A stretch of 41,850 nucleotides of DNA from an uncultured Pseudomonadota bacterium (GCA_903921785.1 CAIXRH010000235.1:1-41850), one strand, 5' to 3'; positions 1 through 7,928 are shown, numbered from the stretch's first letter. Notes: generated from the sequence alone by a model not told the origin. Made by a program: numbers and translations.

Positions 1-58
1 CCTCGCCCGCGGGCTGGCGCTCGCCGGTCGGGCACCTCCGCTCCCCCAAAACGCCGAA

Positions 59-82
59 GGCCGCCCTCTTGCGAGGGCGGCC
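59..82 (-). terminator. Hairpin terminator after the distal decaheme gene
   Basis: A perfect 10-bp stem (GGCCGCCCTC / GAGGGCGGCC) closes on a four-base loop 43 bases downstream of the stop of the decaheme gene. On the minus strand it is followed within eight bases by TTTT. It looks like an intrinsic terminator. Confidence 0.65.
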
Positions 83-91
83 CTGGCGGTC

Positions 92-111
92 GCTCACCTC
101 CTCCGGTGAGC
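92..111 (-). other. Second hairpin between stop codon and terminator
   Basis: GCTCACC and GGTGAGC form a 7-bp stem around a six-base loop, lying between the decaheme stop codon and the main terminator stem. Tandem stems at a 3' end can stabilise a message or help termination; which applies here is not visible. Confidence 0.4.
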
Positions 112-124
112 CGACACTCCCCGA

Positions 125-2653
125 CTACTTGTAGTAGGCGTGGACGGTCTCGACCGCGAACTCGGAGCCTTCACCATGGCAGACGTCACAGCTCTCGCCG
201 TAGGTCGCGTCGGTGTTGAGCGCCGCGTGGGCCAGCGCGTCGTCGGAGTCGTGGCAGGTCGTGCACGCGGCGGCCTGCGGGTCCTTGTAGGACTCGTTGG
301 TGCCGTGGCACGCGTCGCACGCCGCCACCCCGCCGTCGAAGCGCGGGAAGGTGACGTCGAACGGGGTGCCGGTGCTGCCGATCTTGAAGCCCTTGTCGAG
401 GCTGTCGGAGTAGTGGATCTTGTGGATCATCGACTTGAAGTCGAGGGTCGCGTAGTCGCCGTCCTCGGTGTAGCCGCCCATCATGCCCGGGGTGTGGCAC
501 GCGATGCAGTAGCTCGCCTCGATGCGGCTGCCGCCGTGGAACTCGAGCTTGTTGTGGCACTCCTCGCAGGTTCCCTCGTCGATCACGTCGTGCGGATCGA
601 GCGTGACGCCCGAGCCGATCGTGACGTCCATGTACGCGGTGTCCGTGTCGCGGTAGCGAGTGGCACCGGTGGCGCAGGTGGTGTCGTCCCACATGGCCGT
701 GTACATGTCGACGTGCACCCGGTAGGTGCCCGCCTCGAACGCCTGGCCGTACAGGTCACCGAACGGCACGCCGATGAGGGTCGTGCTGCTGTCGCCGCTC
801 TGCAGCGGGTAGGTGGCCGGGATGGCCGTGCCGGTCGCGGAGCCCGCGGTGGCCGCGAGGGTGTAGGTCCAGATGCCGGTCGCGGTATCGACGGTCGAAG
901 AACCGTAGACCGAGCCGACGATCGTGGAGCTGCCCGCGGACGCCGAGTACATGACCCGCTGCATGTGGTCGGACGGACCGGCCAGGATGACCGTACCGGA
1001 GCCGGCAACCGTCGGGCACGTGGACGACGTGCTGCTGTACTTGAAGAACGACTGCGGGATCGGGGTGCCGTCGTCGTAGAGCACGGAGAACTTGACGGTC
1101 AGCGTGTCGCCGATGTCGAGGGTGGTGGAGCCGGTCTGGTCCGTCACGCTCAGCACGGTCACGTTGACGCCCGTCTTGCCCGCCGCGTGGCCGGCCGCGG
1201 TCCAGGTCGCGGTCGTGTCGCGCGGGTCCATGTGGACCTCTTCCGGCCCGCCGCCCATGCCGCCGTCGTAGTGGCAGAGGGTGCAGTTGGCGTCGGAGGT
1301 CTGCTTGCCGCCGGTGTGGTTGGTGCCGGCCGCCCAGACGATGCTGTCGTGGCAGGCGCCGCACGCCTGACGGGTGGGCTCGGTGTAGTTCGTGCCGTCG
1401 CCGCCTTCGTGGCACTGCGCGCAGTCGGCCGGGCCGCCCGGGAAGCTCGGGAACTCGACCTCACCGAAGTCGTTGAGCGCGTAGGAGGCCGAGCCGCCGT
1501 ACCCGGCCACGATGTAGCCGTTGGTGAGCTCGGCGCCCATGTGCACCTTGTGGATCATCTCGGTCATCCCGACGGAGATGCCCGGGGTGACGGTGGAGTC
1601 GGTGGCGGAGTAGCGGTCCTCGGCGCCGTCCACGTGGCAGGTGAGGCAGAGCTCGAGCTTCTGGCGGCTGCCGCCGTGCATGCGGAAGCCGGCGTCGCCG
1701 TGGCAGCCCTGGCAGTTCTCTTCCACGACCACGTTGCGGGTGGTCTCGGTGGTGGCCGAGCCGAAGAGCACGTGCGCGATGTCGTTGTCGGCATCGGGGT
1801 AGGTCGTGCCGTCGGTGTCGGTCACGGTGAGGTAGGCGACGCCGCCCACGAAGTAGGTGCCGTCGATCTCGTTGATGCCATCGCCGTCGATGTCGCTGGA
1901 CATCGAGAGCCCGCCCCAGTCGCCCCAGTCCTCATCGAGGGCCGTGGTGTCGTTCGGCACCGCGTGGAACGTCGAGGGAATCGGCGTGGAGAAGGTGTAG
2001 GTGTAGGTGCCGTCGTAGTTGTCGACCGAGGTCGTACGCACGTTGGTGATCTGGTTGTAGTAGATCACGATCTGGGGGTGCGTCGTCGGACCGGTGACGT
2101 TGAAGTAGACGTTGCTGAGGTCGGCGAGGTCGTACTCGACGCCGTCGTCGTCTTCCACGCTGAAGGTCACGATCGGGTAGTCGCCGGGCTCGAGCTGACC
2201 GGCCGAGCCGGAGCCGCCTTCCACGGAGAGGATGCTGAGGTTGACGCCCCAGGGCCCGGTGCTGCCGTTGTGGCCGTCCTTGCCGTCGTGGCCATCGGCG
2301 CCGTCCTGGCCGTCGATGCCGTCCACGCCATCCCGGCCGTCCTGGCCGTTGATGCCGTCGATGCCGTTGGTGCCGTCGGTGCCGTCCTGGCCGTTGATGC
2401 CATCGACGCCGTCCTGGCCGTTGATGCCATCGACGCCGTTCTGGCCATCGGCGCCATCCTGGCCATCGATGCCGTCCTTGCCATCAGCGCCGTCCTTGCC
2501 GTCGGTGCCGTTCTGGCCATCGACGCCGTTCTGGCCCGCAGGCCCTTCAGATCCATCGACGCCGTCCCGGCCGTCGGTGCCGTTCGCGCCTTCACAGGCC
2601 ACGAACAGGATGGACATCGCGATCAGCCCCTTGGTGAGACTCAGGGAATTCAT
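125..2653 (-). CDS. OmcA/MtrC-type decaheme c-type cytochrome lipoprotein with collagen-like stalk
   Basis: 842 residues. The start is fixed by GAGGAG eight bases upstream of the ATG at 2653; an in-frame start 57 bases further upstream would bury the signal peptide. A lipoprotein signal (SILFVAC, Cys20) is followed directly by about 37 Gly-X-Y triplets (residues 22-132), then a beta-rich domain. Five CXXCH motifs follow (about residues 314-461), then a second beta domain, then five more (about 696-826). This is the two-pentaheme plan of the OmcA/MtrC family, whose members reduce extracellular metals, electrodes or soluble shuttles at the outer surface. The collagen-like insert is unusual for the family and could hold the haem domain away from the membrane. 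The gene has its own candidate sigma-54 promoter and sits 349 bases beyond the main cytochrome operon. The family call is strong; the electron acceptor is unknown. Confidence 0.9.
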   Translation of the reverse strand: MNSLSLTKGLIAMSILFVACEGANGTDGRDGVDGSEGPAGQNGVDGQNGTDGKDGADGKDGIDGQDGADGQNGVDGINGQDGVDGINGQDGTDGTNGIDGINGQDGRDGVDGIDGQDGADGHDGKDGHNGSTGPWGVNLSILSVEGGSGSAGQLEPGDYPIVTFSVEDDDGVEYDLADLSNVYFNVTGPTTHPQIVIYYNQITNVRTTSVDNYDGTYTYTFSTPIPSTFHAVPNDTTALDEDWGDWGGLSMSSDIDGDGINEIDGTYFVGGVAYLTVTDTDGTTYPDADNDIAHVLFGSATTETTRNVVVEENCQGCHGDAGFRMHGGSRQKLELCLTCHVDGAEDRYSATDSTVTPGISVGMTEMIHKVHMGAELTNGYIVAGYGGSASYALNDFGEVEFPSFPGGPADCAQCHEGGDGTNYTEPTRQACGACHDSIVWAAGTNHTGGKQTSDANCTLCHYDGGMGGGPEEVHMDPRDTTATWTAAGHAAGKTGVNVTVLSVTDQTGSTTLDIGDTLTVKFSVLYDDGTPIPQSFFKYSSTSSTCPTVAGSGTVILAGPSDHMQRVMYSASAGSSTIVGSVYGSSTVDTATGIWTYTLAATAGSATGTAIPATYPLQSGDSSTTLIGVPFGDLYGQAFEAGTYRVHVDMYTAMWDDTTCATGATRYRDTDTAYMDVTIGSGVTLDPHDVIDEGTCEECHNKLEFHGGSRIEASYCIACHTPGMMGGYTEDGDYATLDFKSMIHKIHYSDSLDKGFKIGSTGTPFDVTFPRFDGGVAACDACHGTNESYKDPQAAACTTCHDSDDALAHAALNTDATYGESCDVCHGEGSEFAVETVHAYYK
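2258..2590 (-). repeat. Collagen-like Gly-X-Y coding tract (decaheme cytochrome at 125)
   Basis: About 37 consecutive Gly-X-Y triplets, mostly GxD and GxN with few prolines (GQD, GVD, GIN, GTD). At DNA level it is a degenerate 9-base-periodic tract. Low proline suggests any trimer is stabilised by charge, as in other bacterial collagen-like proteins; this is inference. Confidence 0.85.
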
Positions 2654-2685
2654 TTTTCCTACTCCTCGGTGAGGGCCCGTGAGAG

Positions 2686-2701
2686 AGCAAGAAGCGTGCC
2701 G
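2686..2701 (-). promoter_or_regulatory. Candidate sigma-54 promoter of the distal decaheme gene
   Basis: The minus strand reads CGGCACGCTTCTTGCT against the sigma-54 consensus TGGCACG-N4-TTGCW, with one mismatch at the first position. The GG and GC are exactly spaced. The predicted transcript start near 2675 leaves a 22-base leader containing GAGGAG. The fit of promoter, ribosome site and start codon is good. Confidence 0.7.
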
Positions 2702-2710
2702 GCCGTCCAT

Positions 2711-2738
2711 GTCACGGAAAGTCAGAGAGACTCGTGAC
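2711..2738. promoter_or_regulatory. Dyad upstream of the sigma-54 promoter
   Basis: GTCACG and CGTGAC form an inverted repeat separated by 16 bases, centred about 50 bases upstream of the predicted start. Overlapping shorter repeats (AGTC-N5-GACT) lie inside it. It could be an operator; no regulator is identified. Confidence 0.3.
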
Positions 2739-2742
2739 TTGT

Positions 2743-2764
2743 GGGGGGCCCCCCGAAAGGGGGG
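2743..2764. other. G6-C6-GAAA-G6 switchable hairpin
   Basis: Six G, six C, GAAA and six G follow each other. The C run can pair with the following G run across a GAAA loop, or form the G6C6 palindrome with the preceding one, so the two structures exclude each other. It lies upstream of the predicted start of the decaheme gene, so it would act on read-through RNA or at DNA level. Confidence 0.35.
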
Positions 2765-2773
2765 TGGTGAAAA

Positions 2774-2791
2774 TCACACCTCAGGGTGTGA
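2774..2791 (-). terminator. Candidate terminator of the cytochrome operon, or enhancer site
   Basis: TCACACC and GGTGTGA pair across a four-base loop, and on the minus strand TTTTC follows at once, as in an intrinsic terminator for the operon ending at 3003. The same spot is about 108 bases upstream of the sigma-54 start of the decaheme gene, where an activator would bind. The rest of the gap 2792-3002 shows no gene and no other clear signal. Confidence 0.4.
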
Positions 2792-3002
2792 CAAAGCGCC
2801 CTAGGCGGTCAAAGTGGCGAGTTGGTGGAGAGGAAAGCTCGATCCAAGGCTTTCGCGATCTCAGGCGACTCGTGCACGGCCTATTCGCGGGGCCGGAGCC
2901 GCCTGTCACCGTTCGGTCTGCGTCCGTGACGCGACAAGACGAACGTCGTCAACGGTCTCCGGGGCGCACCCCACACCCGGGGCGCGGCCAGCCGGGGGCG
3001 GC

Positions 3003-3323
3003 TCAGTCGGCGGTGTCGGCGGTGTCGAGCAGGTCGGCCCAGTCGGCTACGCCGTTGGTGCCGTGGCATTCCGCACAGGCGGTGGTGTTCTGGCCCACCA
3101 GCTCGTCGTTGATCGCGGAGCCGTCGACCGCCACGCCGTCCACACAGTCTTCCTTGTGGATGCGGCTGAGCTGGTGGCACTGGAAACACTCCGTGCGCCC
3201 CCAGCCGGCGGGATGCTCCTGCTCCGTGACCACGAGGCCAGACGGAGAGAGGCGGAGGTCGCGCGCGGCGCCGCAGGGTGCGTCCGCGCAGCCGGCCAAC
3301 AGCACCAGGAGGAGGGCGATCAT
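3003..3323 (-). CDS. Small diheme c-type cytochrome lipoprotein
   Basis: 106 residues. The ATG at 3323 overlaps the stop of the upstream heptaheme gene (ATGA) and has GGGAGGA six bases before it. A very short lipoprotein signal, MIALLLVLLAGC, ends at lipid Cys12 and has no basic residue. Two haem motifs, CFQCH and CAECH, lie in the middle and near the C-terminus, and the protein ends in an acidic DTADTAD tail. I do not recognise a named family. As the last gene of the overlapping series it is probably a minor outer-membrane-anchored electron carrier of the same conduit. Confidence 0.8.
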   Translation of the reverse strand: MIALLLVLLAGCADAPCGAARDLRLSPSGLVVTEQEHPAGWGRTECFQCHQLSRIHKEDCVDGVAVDGSAINDELVGQNTTACAECHGTNGVADWADLLDTADTAD

Positions 3324-3922
3324 GGCGTCCTCCCGTAGCCGGCGGACGAAGCGTGGCAGGTGGTGCACTCGGCCTGCACGTGGCAGGTGTCGCACGAGTT
3401 GGCGGAGGCGCGCGCGGCGATGCCGTGGACGCTGAGCCACGAAGCATCATGGACCCGCTTGCTGGCGTCGTCCCGCCGATCGTGGCAGTCGGCGCACCAC
3501 TTCCGCTCGTGGCAGTTGCGGCAGGTCGCGGCGTTGCCCTCGGCGTCCATCCCGTGGAAGACCGGCCAGTCGGGGCCGTGGGTGGGCGGCGCCTTCACGT
3601 TGGCGTGGCAGGTGTCGCAGCGCTTCGGTGCCATCGGGTAGCTGGCGCCTTCGCCGAGTCCGCCCTGGCCAGGCGCGTGGCACTGGTGGCAGGAGGCGCG
3701 CGGGGGCATCAGCCAGGCGTCGGCGAGCTGGTCGCCGGTGGTGTCGGACGGGCCCGAACCGCCGACCTCGTGGCACGCGAGGCACGTGAGCTTGCTCGGC
3801 CCGAACGTGGAGGCGTGGGCCTTGTGCTCGAACTTCTTGAAGATCGCGTCCTTCTCCCCGCCGTCGGCTGCGAACGCGGCCGAGGTGAGCAGGAGCATGA
3901 ACAGCGTGAGAGGACGGCTCAC
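3320..3922 (-). CDS. Periplasmic heptaheme c-type cytochrome
   Basis: 200 residues with a GTG start whose GTGA overlaps the stop of the upstream barrel gene. A Sec signal peptide (SRPLTLFMLLLTSAAFA) appears cleaved before Ala-Asp. There is no lipobox, so a soluble periplasmic form is likely. Seven CXXCH motifs follow: CLACH, CHQCH, CDTCH, CRNCH, CADCH, CDTCH and CTTCH, with further histidines as possible distal ligands. In porin-cytochrome conduits a periplasmic multiheme protein plugs the barrel from inside; the position next to the barrel gene suggests that role. Sequence alone does not assign it to MtrA/OmaB families, which usually carry more haems. Confidence 0.85.
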   Translation of the reverse strand: MSRPLTLFMLLLTSAAFAADGGEKDAIFKKFEHKAHASTFGPSKLTCLACHEVGGSGPSDTTGDQLADAWLMPPRASCHQCHAPGQGGLGEGASYPMAPKRCDTCHANVKAPPTHGPDWPVFHGMDAEGNAATCRNCHERKWCADCHDRRDDASKRVHDASWLSVHGIAARASANSCDTCHVQAECTTCHASSAGYGRTP

Positions 3923-5115
3923 GGGACCCCCACCCGGACCTGCAGCCAGGCCCGAGGGTCGACATCATGGAGCGCGTCGTGGGCGACCTCGAGGCCGAGG
4001 GTGCCCGTGATCTTCTTGGTCGGCGCGACGCTGGCGGTGGCGCCGAGGGCCACCAGCGTGTCCCAATCTTCGTGGGCCGCATGGTACGGCGCCAGGGTGC
4101 CGATGAGGTGGCCTTGGACCACGCTCGGGAGCGGGACAGTCACGTCGGCGGTGACCGCGTGGTAGGCGCCGCCGGGGCCGCTCGCGGCGTTCCAGCTCGG
4201 GGTGAGGCACCAGGACTGGGCCTTGCACCGGGGCAACCACATCGCCTTGCCGCTCCAGCCGACCTCCCGGTACTCGGGATCGGCGGCGTCGGTGGCGAAG
4301 GACTGCGCGCTGCCCTCCACCCAGAGGCGGGAGGTGTTGGCCGCGCTCCAGCCGAACCCGGCGCCCACCTCGTCGTAGCCGAGGGGATCGAGCGTGGCGA
4401 GGATGAGCGGCGCCATCGCCGACGTCTGGTTGAGGGCCTCTCGGTGTTCGCCCCAGAGCATCAATTTGGTGCCGGCGATCGGCCGGGCGCTGAGCGCCAC
4501 GCGACCCTTCTCCAGGGCGAGGTTGCCGTCGGTGTCGACCCCGCCGTCGAGCAGCAGGTCTGCCCGGGGCTGGAACTTCGACTTCTCGTCGGCGACCTTG
4601 AGCTGCAGGTCGGGGTGGACGGCGGCGGTCTCCCCGAACTCGCCCAACGCGCCGAACGTGGCGCGGACCGGACCGGCCATCACCGTGGCGTCGAGCCGAG
4701 CGACCGGCACGCCGTCGAGCCAGGAGCCGAGCCCGACGTGCTCCGCCTGACCGGCCCACGCCTCCACCGTGACGGCGTGGGAGGGCGTCCATGCGAATCG
4801 ACCCCCATCGAGCATCCACCCTGCGGAGGGGAGGTTCAGGCGTTGGCGGCCGAGGGTCCAGTTGAAGGACTCCTGTTCGCCATCGACGCTGAGCACGAAG
4901 AGCTCCCACGCCGCGGGCTGATCGAAGCCGCTGGGGAAGTTCGCGGTGCCGTAGGCTTCGTAGCGCAGGGCCGGCGCGCCGCCTTCGAACCAGAGGTTCT
5001 CCCAACCGGCGACATAGGGGGTGCCCGCGGCGTCGGTTCGCGCCTGCACGATGGTGTTCGACTCACCGGCGTAGGTCGCGGCGTAGGCCGGGAGCGCCAG
5101 GAGGAGGAGGATCAT
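3919..5115 (-). CDS. Putative outer-membrane beta-barrel of the cytochrome conduit
   Basis: 398 residues and the only protein of the operon without any CXXCH apart from the 47-residue peptide. A short signal (MILLLLALPAYA) is followed by alternating polar and aromatic stretches rich in Trp, Tyr and Gly, such as NLWFEGG, ELFVLSV and LWGEHREAL, typical of beta-barrels. It sits between genes for a multiheme lipoprotein and a periplasmic heptaheme protein, as MtrB-like porins do in porin-cytochrome loci. It lacks an obvious MtrB CXXC motif and does not end in Phe. The ATG at 5115 overlaps the preceding stop and has GGGGTGG before it. A GTG at 5145 would add a basic n-region (RRLLPRGGA) and remains possible. 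Barrel nature is inferred from composition and context. Confidence 0.6.
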   Translation of the reverse strand: MILLLLALPAYAATYAGESNTIVQARTDAAGTPYVAGWENLWFEGGAPALRYEAYGTANFPSGFDQPAAWELFVLSVDGEQESFNWTLGRQRLNLPSAGWMLDGGRFAWTPSHAVTVEAWAGQAEHVGLGSWLDGVPVARLDATVMAGPVRATFGALGEFGETAAVHPDLQLKVADEKSKFQPRADLLLDGGVDTDGNLALEKGRVALSARPIAGTKLMLWGEHREALNQTSAMAPLILATLDPLGYDEVGAGFGWSAANTSRLWVEGSAQSFATDAADPEYREVGWSGKAMWLPRCKAQSWCLTPSWNAASGPGGAYHAVTADVTVPLPSVVQGHLIGTLAPYHAAHEDWDTLVALGATASVAPTKKITGTLGLEVAHDALHDVDPRAWLQVRVGVP

Positions 5116-5891
5116 GGCGCCACCCCGTGGCAGGAGCCGCCGCACGAGGCGACGATCGGGAAGGCCGCGAAGCCCGCCTCATGGCATCCCGAGCAGACCT
5201 GCTCGCCGAGCTTGGACACGGTGGCGAAGTGGGTCGTCGCCCAGTCGGCCGGGTGCGGGTAGCTGGAGTGGCAGGTGCGGCAGGTCACGCCGGTGTTTCC
5301 GCCGGAGGTGCCGCCATCCCCGTGGCAGAGCCAGCACTCGGTGCGGTCGGTGACGGCGCCGTGCTTCTCGGGTGTGCCCCAGTCGGCCGGGTGCGGGTAG
5401 CCGGCGTGGCACTTGGTGCAGGACGGGGCGTCGCCGTTGCCCTCGAGGTTGGCCCCGTGGCAGTTGGTGCAGGCGCCGGTGCCGCCGCGGGCGAGGGCGT
5501 ACACCCCGTGGTTCCCTGCTTCCTTCCAGCCTTCTGGGTGGGGCCAGCTCGCGTGGCAGCTGGTGCAGCTCGGGGCCTGGAGCCCCTCCGTGCCGTGGCA
5601 CTTCGTGCACGCTTCGCGGGCCGCGGGGCCGGCCTCACCGGTGAGGTGTTTGCCGTGCTCCTCCCCCGCCAACCAGCCGGTCGGGTGGGGGTAGGCGTCG
5701 TGGCACGACGAGCAGAGCGGGGCGGTCGCACCCTGGCGATGGCAGCCGAGGCAGGCCTCCTGGCCGTACTTCAGCGACTCCGCCCCGTGGGCGGTCGGCT
5801 CCTTGTACTTCTCGGCGTGAGGGAACGGCACGCCGCTGTCGGCGTTGTCGCCGGACGACGCGCAGCCGAGGAGGAAGAGGAGGACGCTCAC
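5112..5891 (-). CDS. Multiheme lipoprotein with CXXCH-YPHP repeats (9 CXXCH plus one CXXXCH)
   Basis: 259 residues, GTG start overlapping the previous stop (GTGA). The signal VSVLLFLLGC is short, lacks basic residues and gives lipid Cys10. Nine CXXCH motifs run through the chain. Four of them stand in a repeated unit of the form CXXCH-x-x-(Y/W)-PHP-x-x-W (CSSCH...YPHPTGW, CTSCH...WPHPEGW, CTKCH...YPHPADW, CRTCH...YPHPADW). The C-terminus carries a tenth site with an extra residue, CGGSCH, a CX3CH spacing. The regular spacing predicts an extended, wire-like haem array. It is probably anchored in the outer membrane beside the barrel. I do not recognise a named family. Confidence 0.85.
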   Translation of the reverse strand: MSVLLFLLGCASSGDNADSGVPFPHAEKYKEPTAHGAESLKYGQEACLGCHRQGATAPLCSSCHDAYPHPTGWLAGEEHGKHLTGEAGPAAREACTKCHGTEGLQAPSCTSCHASWPHPEGWKEAGNHGVYALARGGTGACTNCHGANLEGNGDAPSCTKCHAGYPHPADWGTPEKHGAVTDRTECWLCHGDGGTSGGNTGVTCRTCHSSYPHPADWATTHFATVSKLGEQVCSGCHEAGFAAFPIVASCGGSCHGVAP

Positions 5892-7903
5892 GGGAACATC
5901 CCGGTGTACGCGGCGTCGAGCAGCTCGTGGGTGGAGCGCTGGGTCATGTCGCCCGTAGGGCCAGGGAAGTGCCCGTTGAACAGCCAGTCGTTCCACGCGT
6001 GGCACTCCTGGCAGCCGTTGGGCTGGAACTGCCCGGCGTGCAGCGTGTCGGTGCCCGCGGTGGTGAAGTCCGCCAGCGTGGCCGACGGCGGCACGATCGC
6101 GAAGCGGTGGGAGGCGAGGTCGCCCGCGCCGGTGCGGTCGTCCCAGTCGAGCTCGGCGGCGCTGCTCGGCATGTGGCAGCCCACACACCGATCTTCCTGC
6201 ACGAGCTGATCGGGCAGGTAGAGGGGGTGTTTTGCGTGGGCCACCGCGGCGTCGGCGGAGCCGGTGAAGGTGAGCACCGTGTGGCAGCCGAGGCAGAGCG
6301 TGTTGTCCTCGGTGGACTGCCGCATGTCGGCCTTGTAGCCGCCGCCGTGGGAGCTGTGGCAGTCCGCGCAGCGCGACTCCCAGCCGAGCGTATAGTGCCC
6401 CGAGCGCTGCAGCTCGTCGGCCTGGGCGTGCGCGACCTTCGCGGCGTCGTTCGCCCAGCCTTCGTAGGTGGTGGTGCCGTAGTCGCTCGCCACGTCGCCC
6501 GGCTTGAAGACGCCGTGGGTGTCGTCCCAGGCGAAGGGGGTGCCGGCGTTGCCCGCCCGGGAACCGTGACAGCGCCCGCAGACGTCGTTGGCCCGGCCGG
6601 TGTCGAGGTGCGAGGGGTCGGTGATCGTGGTGACGTCGTCGGGGTTGGCCACGTGCTCGGAGCCCGCGCCGTGGCAGGCTTCGCAGCCGACGCCGGCTTC
6701 GTCCCACCGGGCGGTGGTGTCGGTGACGCCGTGCATGTTCACCGCGTCGCCCGCTTCTTCGAGGGTGTAGCCGGTGGCGTGGCACGCGAAGCAGCTCGCT
6801 TCGGCGGAGAGGGCCGGGTCCGGGGCGGTGACGTAGGCGAGCTCGCCGGCGCCGTCGAGCCAACCGGTGCTGTCGCGGGCGATCCAGCCGCCGTCCTTGA
6901 ACCCCACCTGCTCGGGGTCGGGCGCGACCCAGGCGATCGGGAGCGGAAACGCGCGACCGTCGCGGTCTGCCCAGGGGACGGCCCCGCGCGCTTCGCCGCC
7001 GAGGAAGCCCGAGACCGGCCAGGAATCGGTGGCGCCGCCGGGAGTGGTGAGGGTGACGGTGGGTTGCCCGGCGTCCATCCACAGCGTCGCGGTGGCGCCG
7101 TTGATCTCCACGATCTCGCCTCTGCCGAAGGCCTCCGCGGGGGCGCCGGTGACCGAGGTGAGCGCGTTGGCGTGAGCGGTCGCCGAGAAGTCCGTGGACT
7201 CGTCGGCGTGGCAGCTGAGGCAGGCCGCAGAGCCGGTGAACACCGCGCTCGCGCCGGGGAGCCCGGCGAGGGAGGCGGCAACGTCGACCCCGCCGGTGTC
7301 GGGGACAGGGACGTTCGTGGCGGTGTAGCTGGTGAGTCGGCCGGTGGGGTCGGTCACCGCCACCTCGACGGTGAGCCCGCCCAGCCCGCCGACCACGGCG
7401 AGGCCCGTGCTGTCCGTGGTGCCGGAGACGGTGGTCGTGCCGTCGGTGGCCTCCACGAGGGCGCCCTCGACCGGCGAGCCGTCGGGCCCGGCCACGTGCG
7501 CCCGGACGACGCCCTGCGTCGGGGTGGCCGCGAGGAGGGTCACCTCGGTCTGGAGCGTGGAGCCCGCGGCGATCGGTCCGGCGGTGGCGGTCTGCGTCGC
7601 GTAGCCCACGGCCGCGACGGTGATCGTGTAGTCGGCGGGGCGGAGGCGGGCGATCGACCAGTGGCCGGCGGCGTCCGTCGTCGCCTCGACGCCGGCGGGG
7701 GCGGCGACGACATGGGCGCCCGCGACGGGCGCGCCCGCTTCGTCGACCACGTTGCCCTCCAGCGCGCCGGCCGGCGTGCGCTCCACGGCGGTGTCGCCCA
7801 GATCGTCCGTGCCCGGCCAGTCACGCACCTCGCAGCCGGTCGTCACGCCCGCGAGGAGGGCGACGGCCAGGGAGACGGGGAGGGAGAGGAGCGGGGAGCG
7901 CAT
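5888..7903 (-). CDS. Octaheme lipoprotein with two Ig-like domains and a cytochrome c554-like region
   Basis: 671 residues from the ATG at 7903. A lipoprotein-like signal ends GVTTGC (Cys24; the -3 Thr makes the lipobox weak). Two carboxypeptidase-regulatory-like beta domains follow, about residues 45-125 and 125-195, each with the pattern G-x-V-x-D-x-x-G-x-P-V-x-G-A. Eight CXXCH motifs run from about residue 228 to 635. The stretch VGCEACHGAGSEH matches the signature of the cytochrome c554 group, which includes ammonia-, nitrite- and tetrathionate-active octahemes. No catalytic Lys-type CXXCK site is visible, so electron transfer is more likely than catalysis. It is 82 bases downstream of the proximal decaheme gene, a gap holding a sigma-54-like site. 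Confidence 0.85.
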   Translation of the reverse strand: MRSPLLSLPVSLAVALLAGVTTGCEVRDWPGTDDLGDTAVERTPAGALEGNVVDEAGAPVAGAHVVAAPAGVEATTDAAGHWSIARLRPADYTITVAAVGYATQTATAGPIAAGSTLQTEVTLLAATPTQGVVRAHVAGPDGSPVEGALVEATDGTTTVSGTTDSTGLAVVGGLGGLTVEVAVTDPTGRLTSYTATNVPVPDTGGVDVAASLAGLPGASAVFTGSAACLSCHADESTDFSATAHANALTSVTGAPAEAFGRGEIVEINGATATLWMDAGQPTVTLTTPGGATDSWPVSGFLGGEARGAVPWADRDGRAFPLPIAWVAPDPEQVGFKDGGWIARDSTGWLDGAGELAYVTAPDPALSAEASCFACHATGYTLEEAGDAVNMHGVTDTTARWDEAGVGCEACHGAGSEHVANPDDVTTITDPSHLDTGRANDVCGRCHGSRAGNAGTPFAWDDTHGVFKPGDVASDYGTTTYEGWANDAAKVAHAQADELQRSGHYTLGWESRCADCHSSHGGGYKADMRQSTEDNTLCLGCHTVLTFTGSADAAVAHAKHPLYLPDQLVQEDRCVGCHMPSSAAELDWDDRTGAGDLASHRFAIVPPSATLADFTTAGTDTLHAGQFQPNGCQECHAWNDWLFNGHFPGPTGDMTQRSTHELLDAAYTGMFP

Positions 7904-7928
7904 GGACCAGCGGGAGCGAGCGGGGAGG

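Noticed and set aside
140-2737. Long open frames opposite the cytochrome genes and other large genes (for example 140-2737 plus, 5927-8080 plus, 32998-36633 plus, 28024-31314 minus)
   Set aside because: They are antisense shadows caused by high GC at third positions. They are Arg/Val/Gly/Ala-rich, lack motifs and lie fully opposite genes with clear families.
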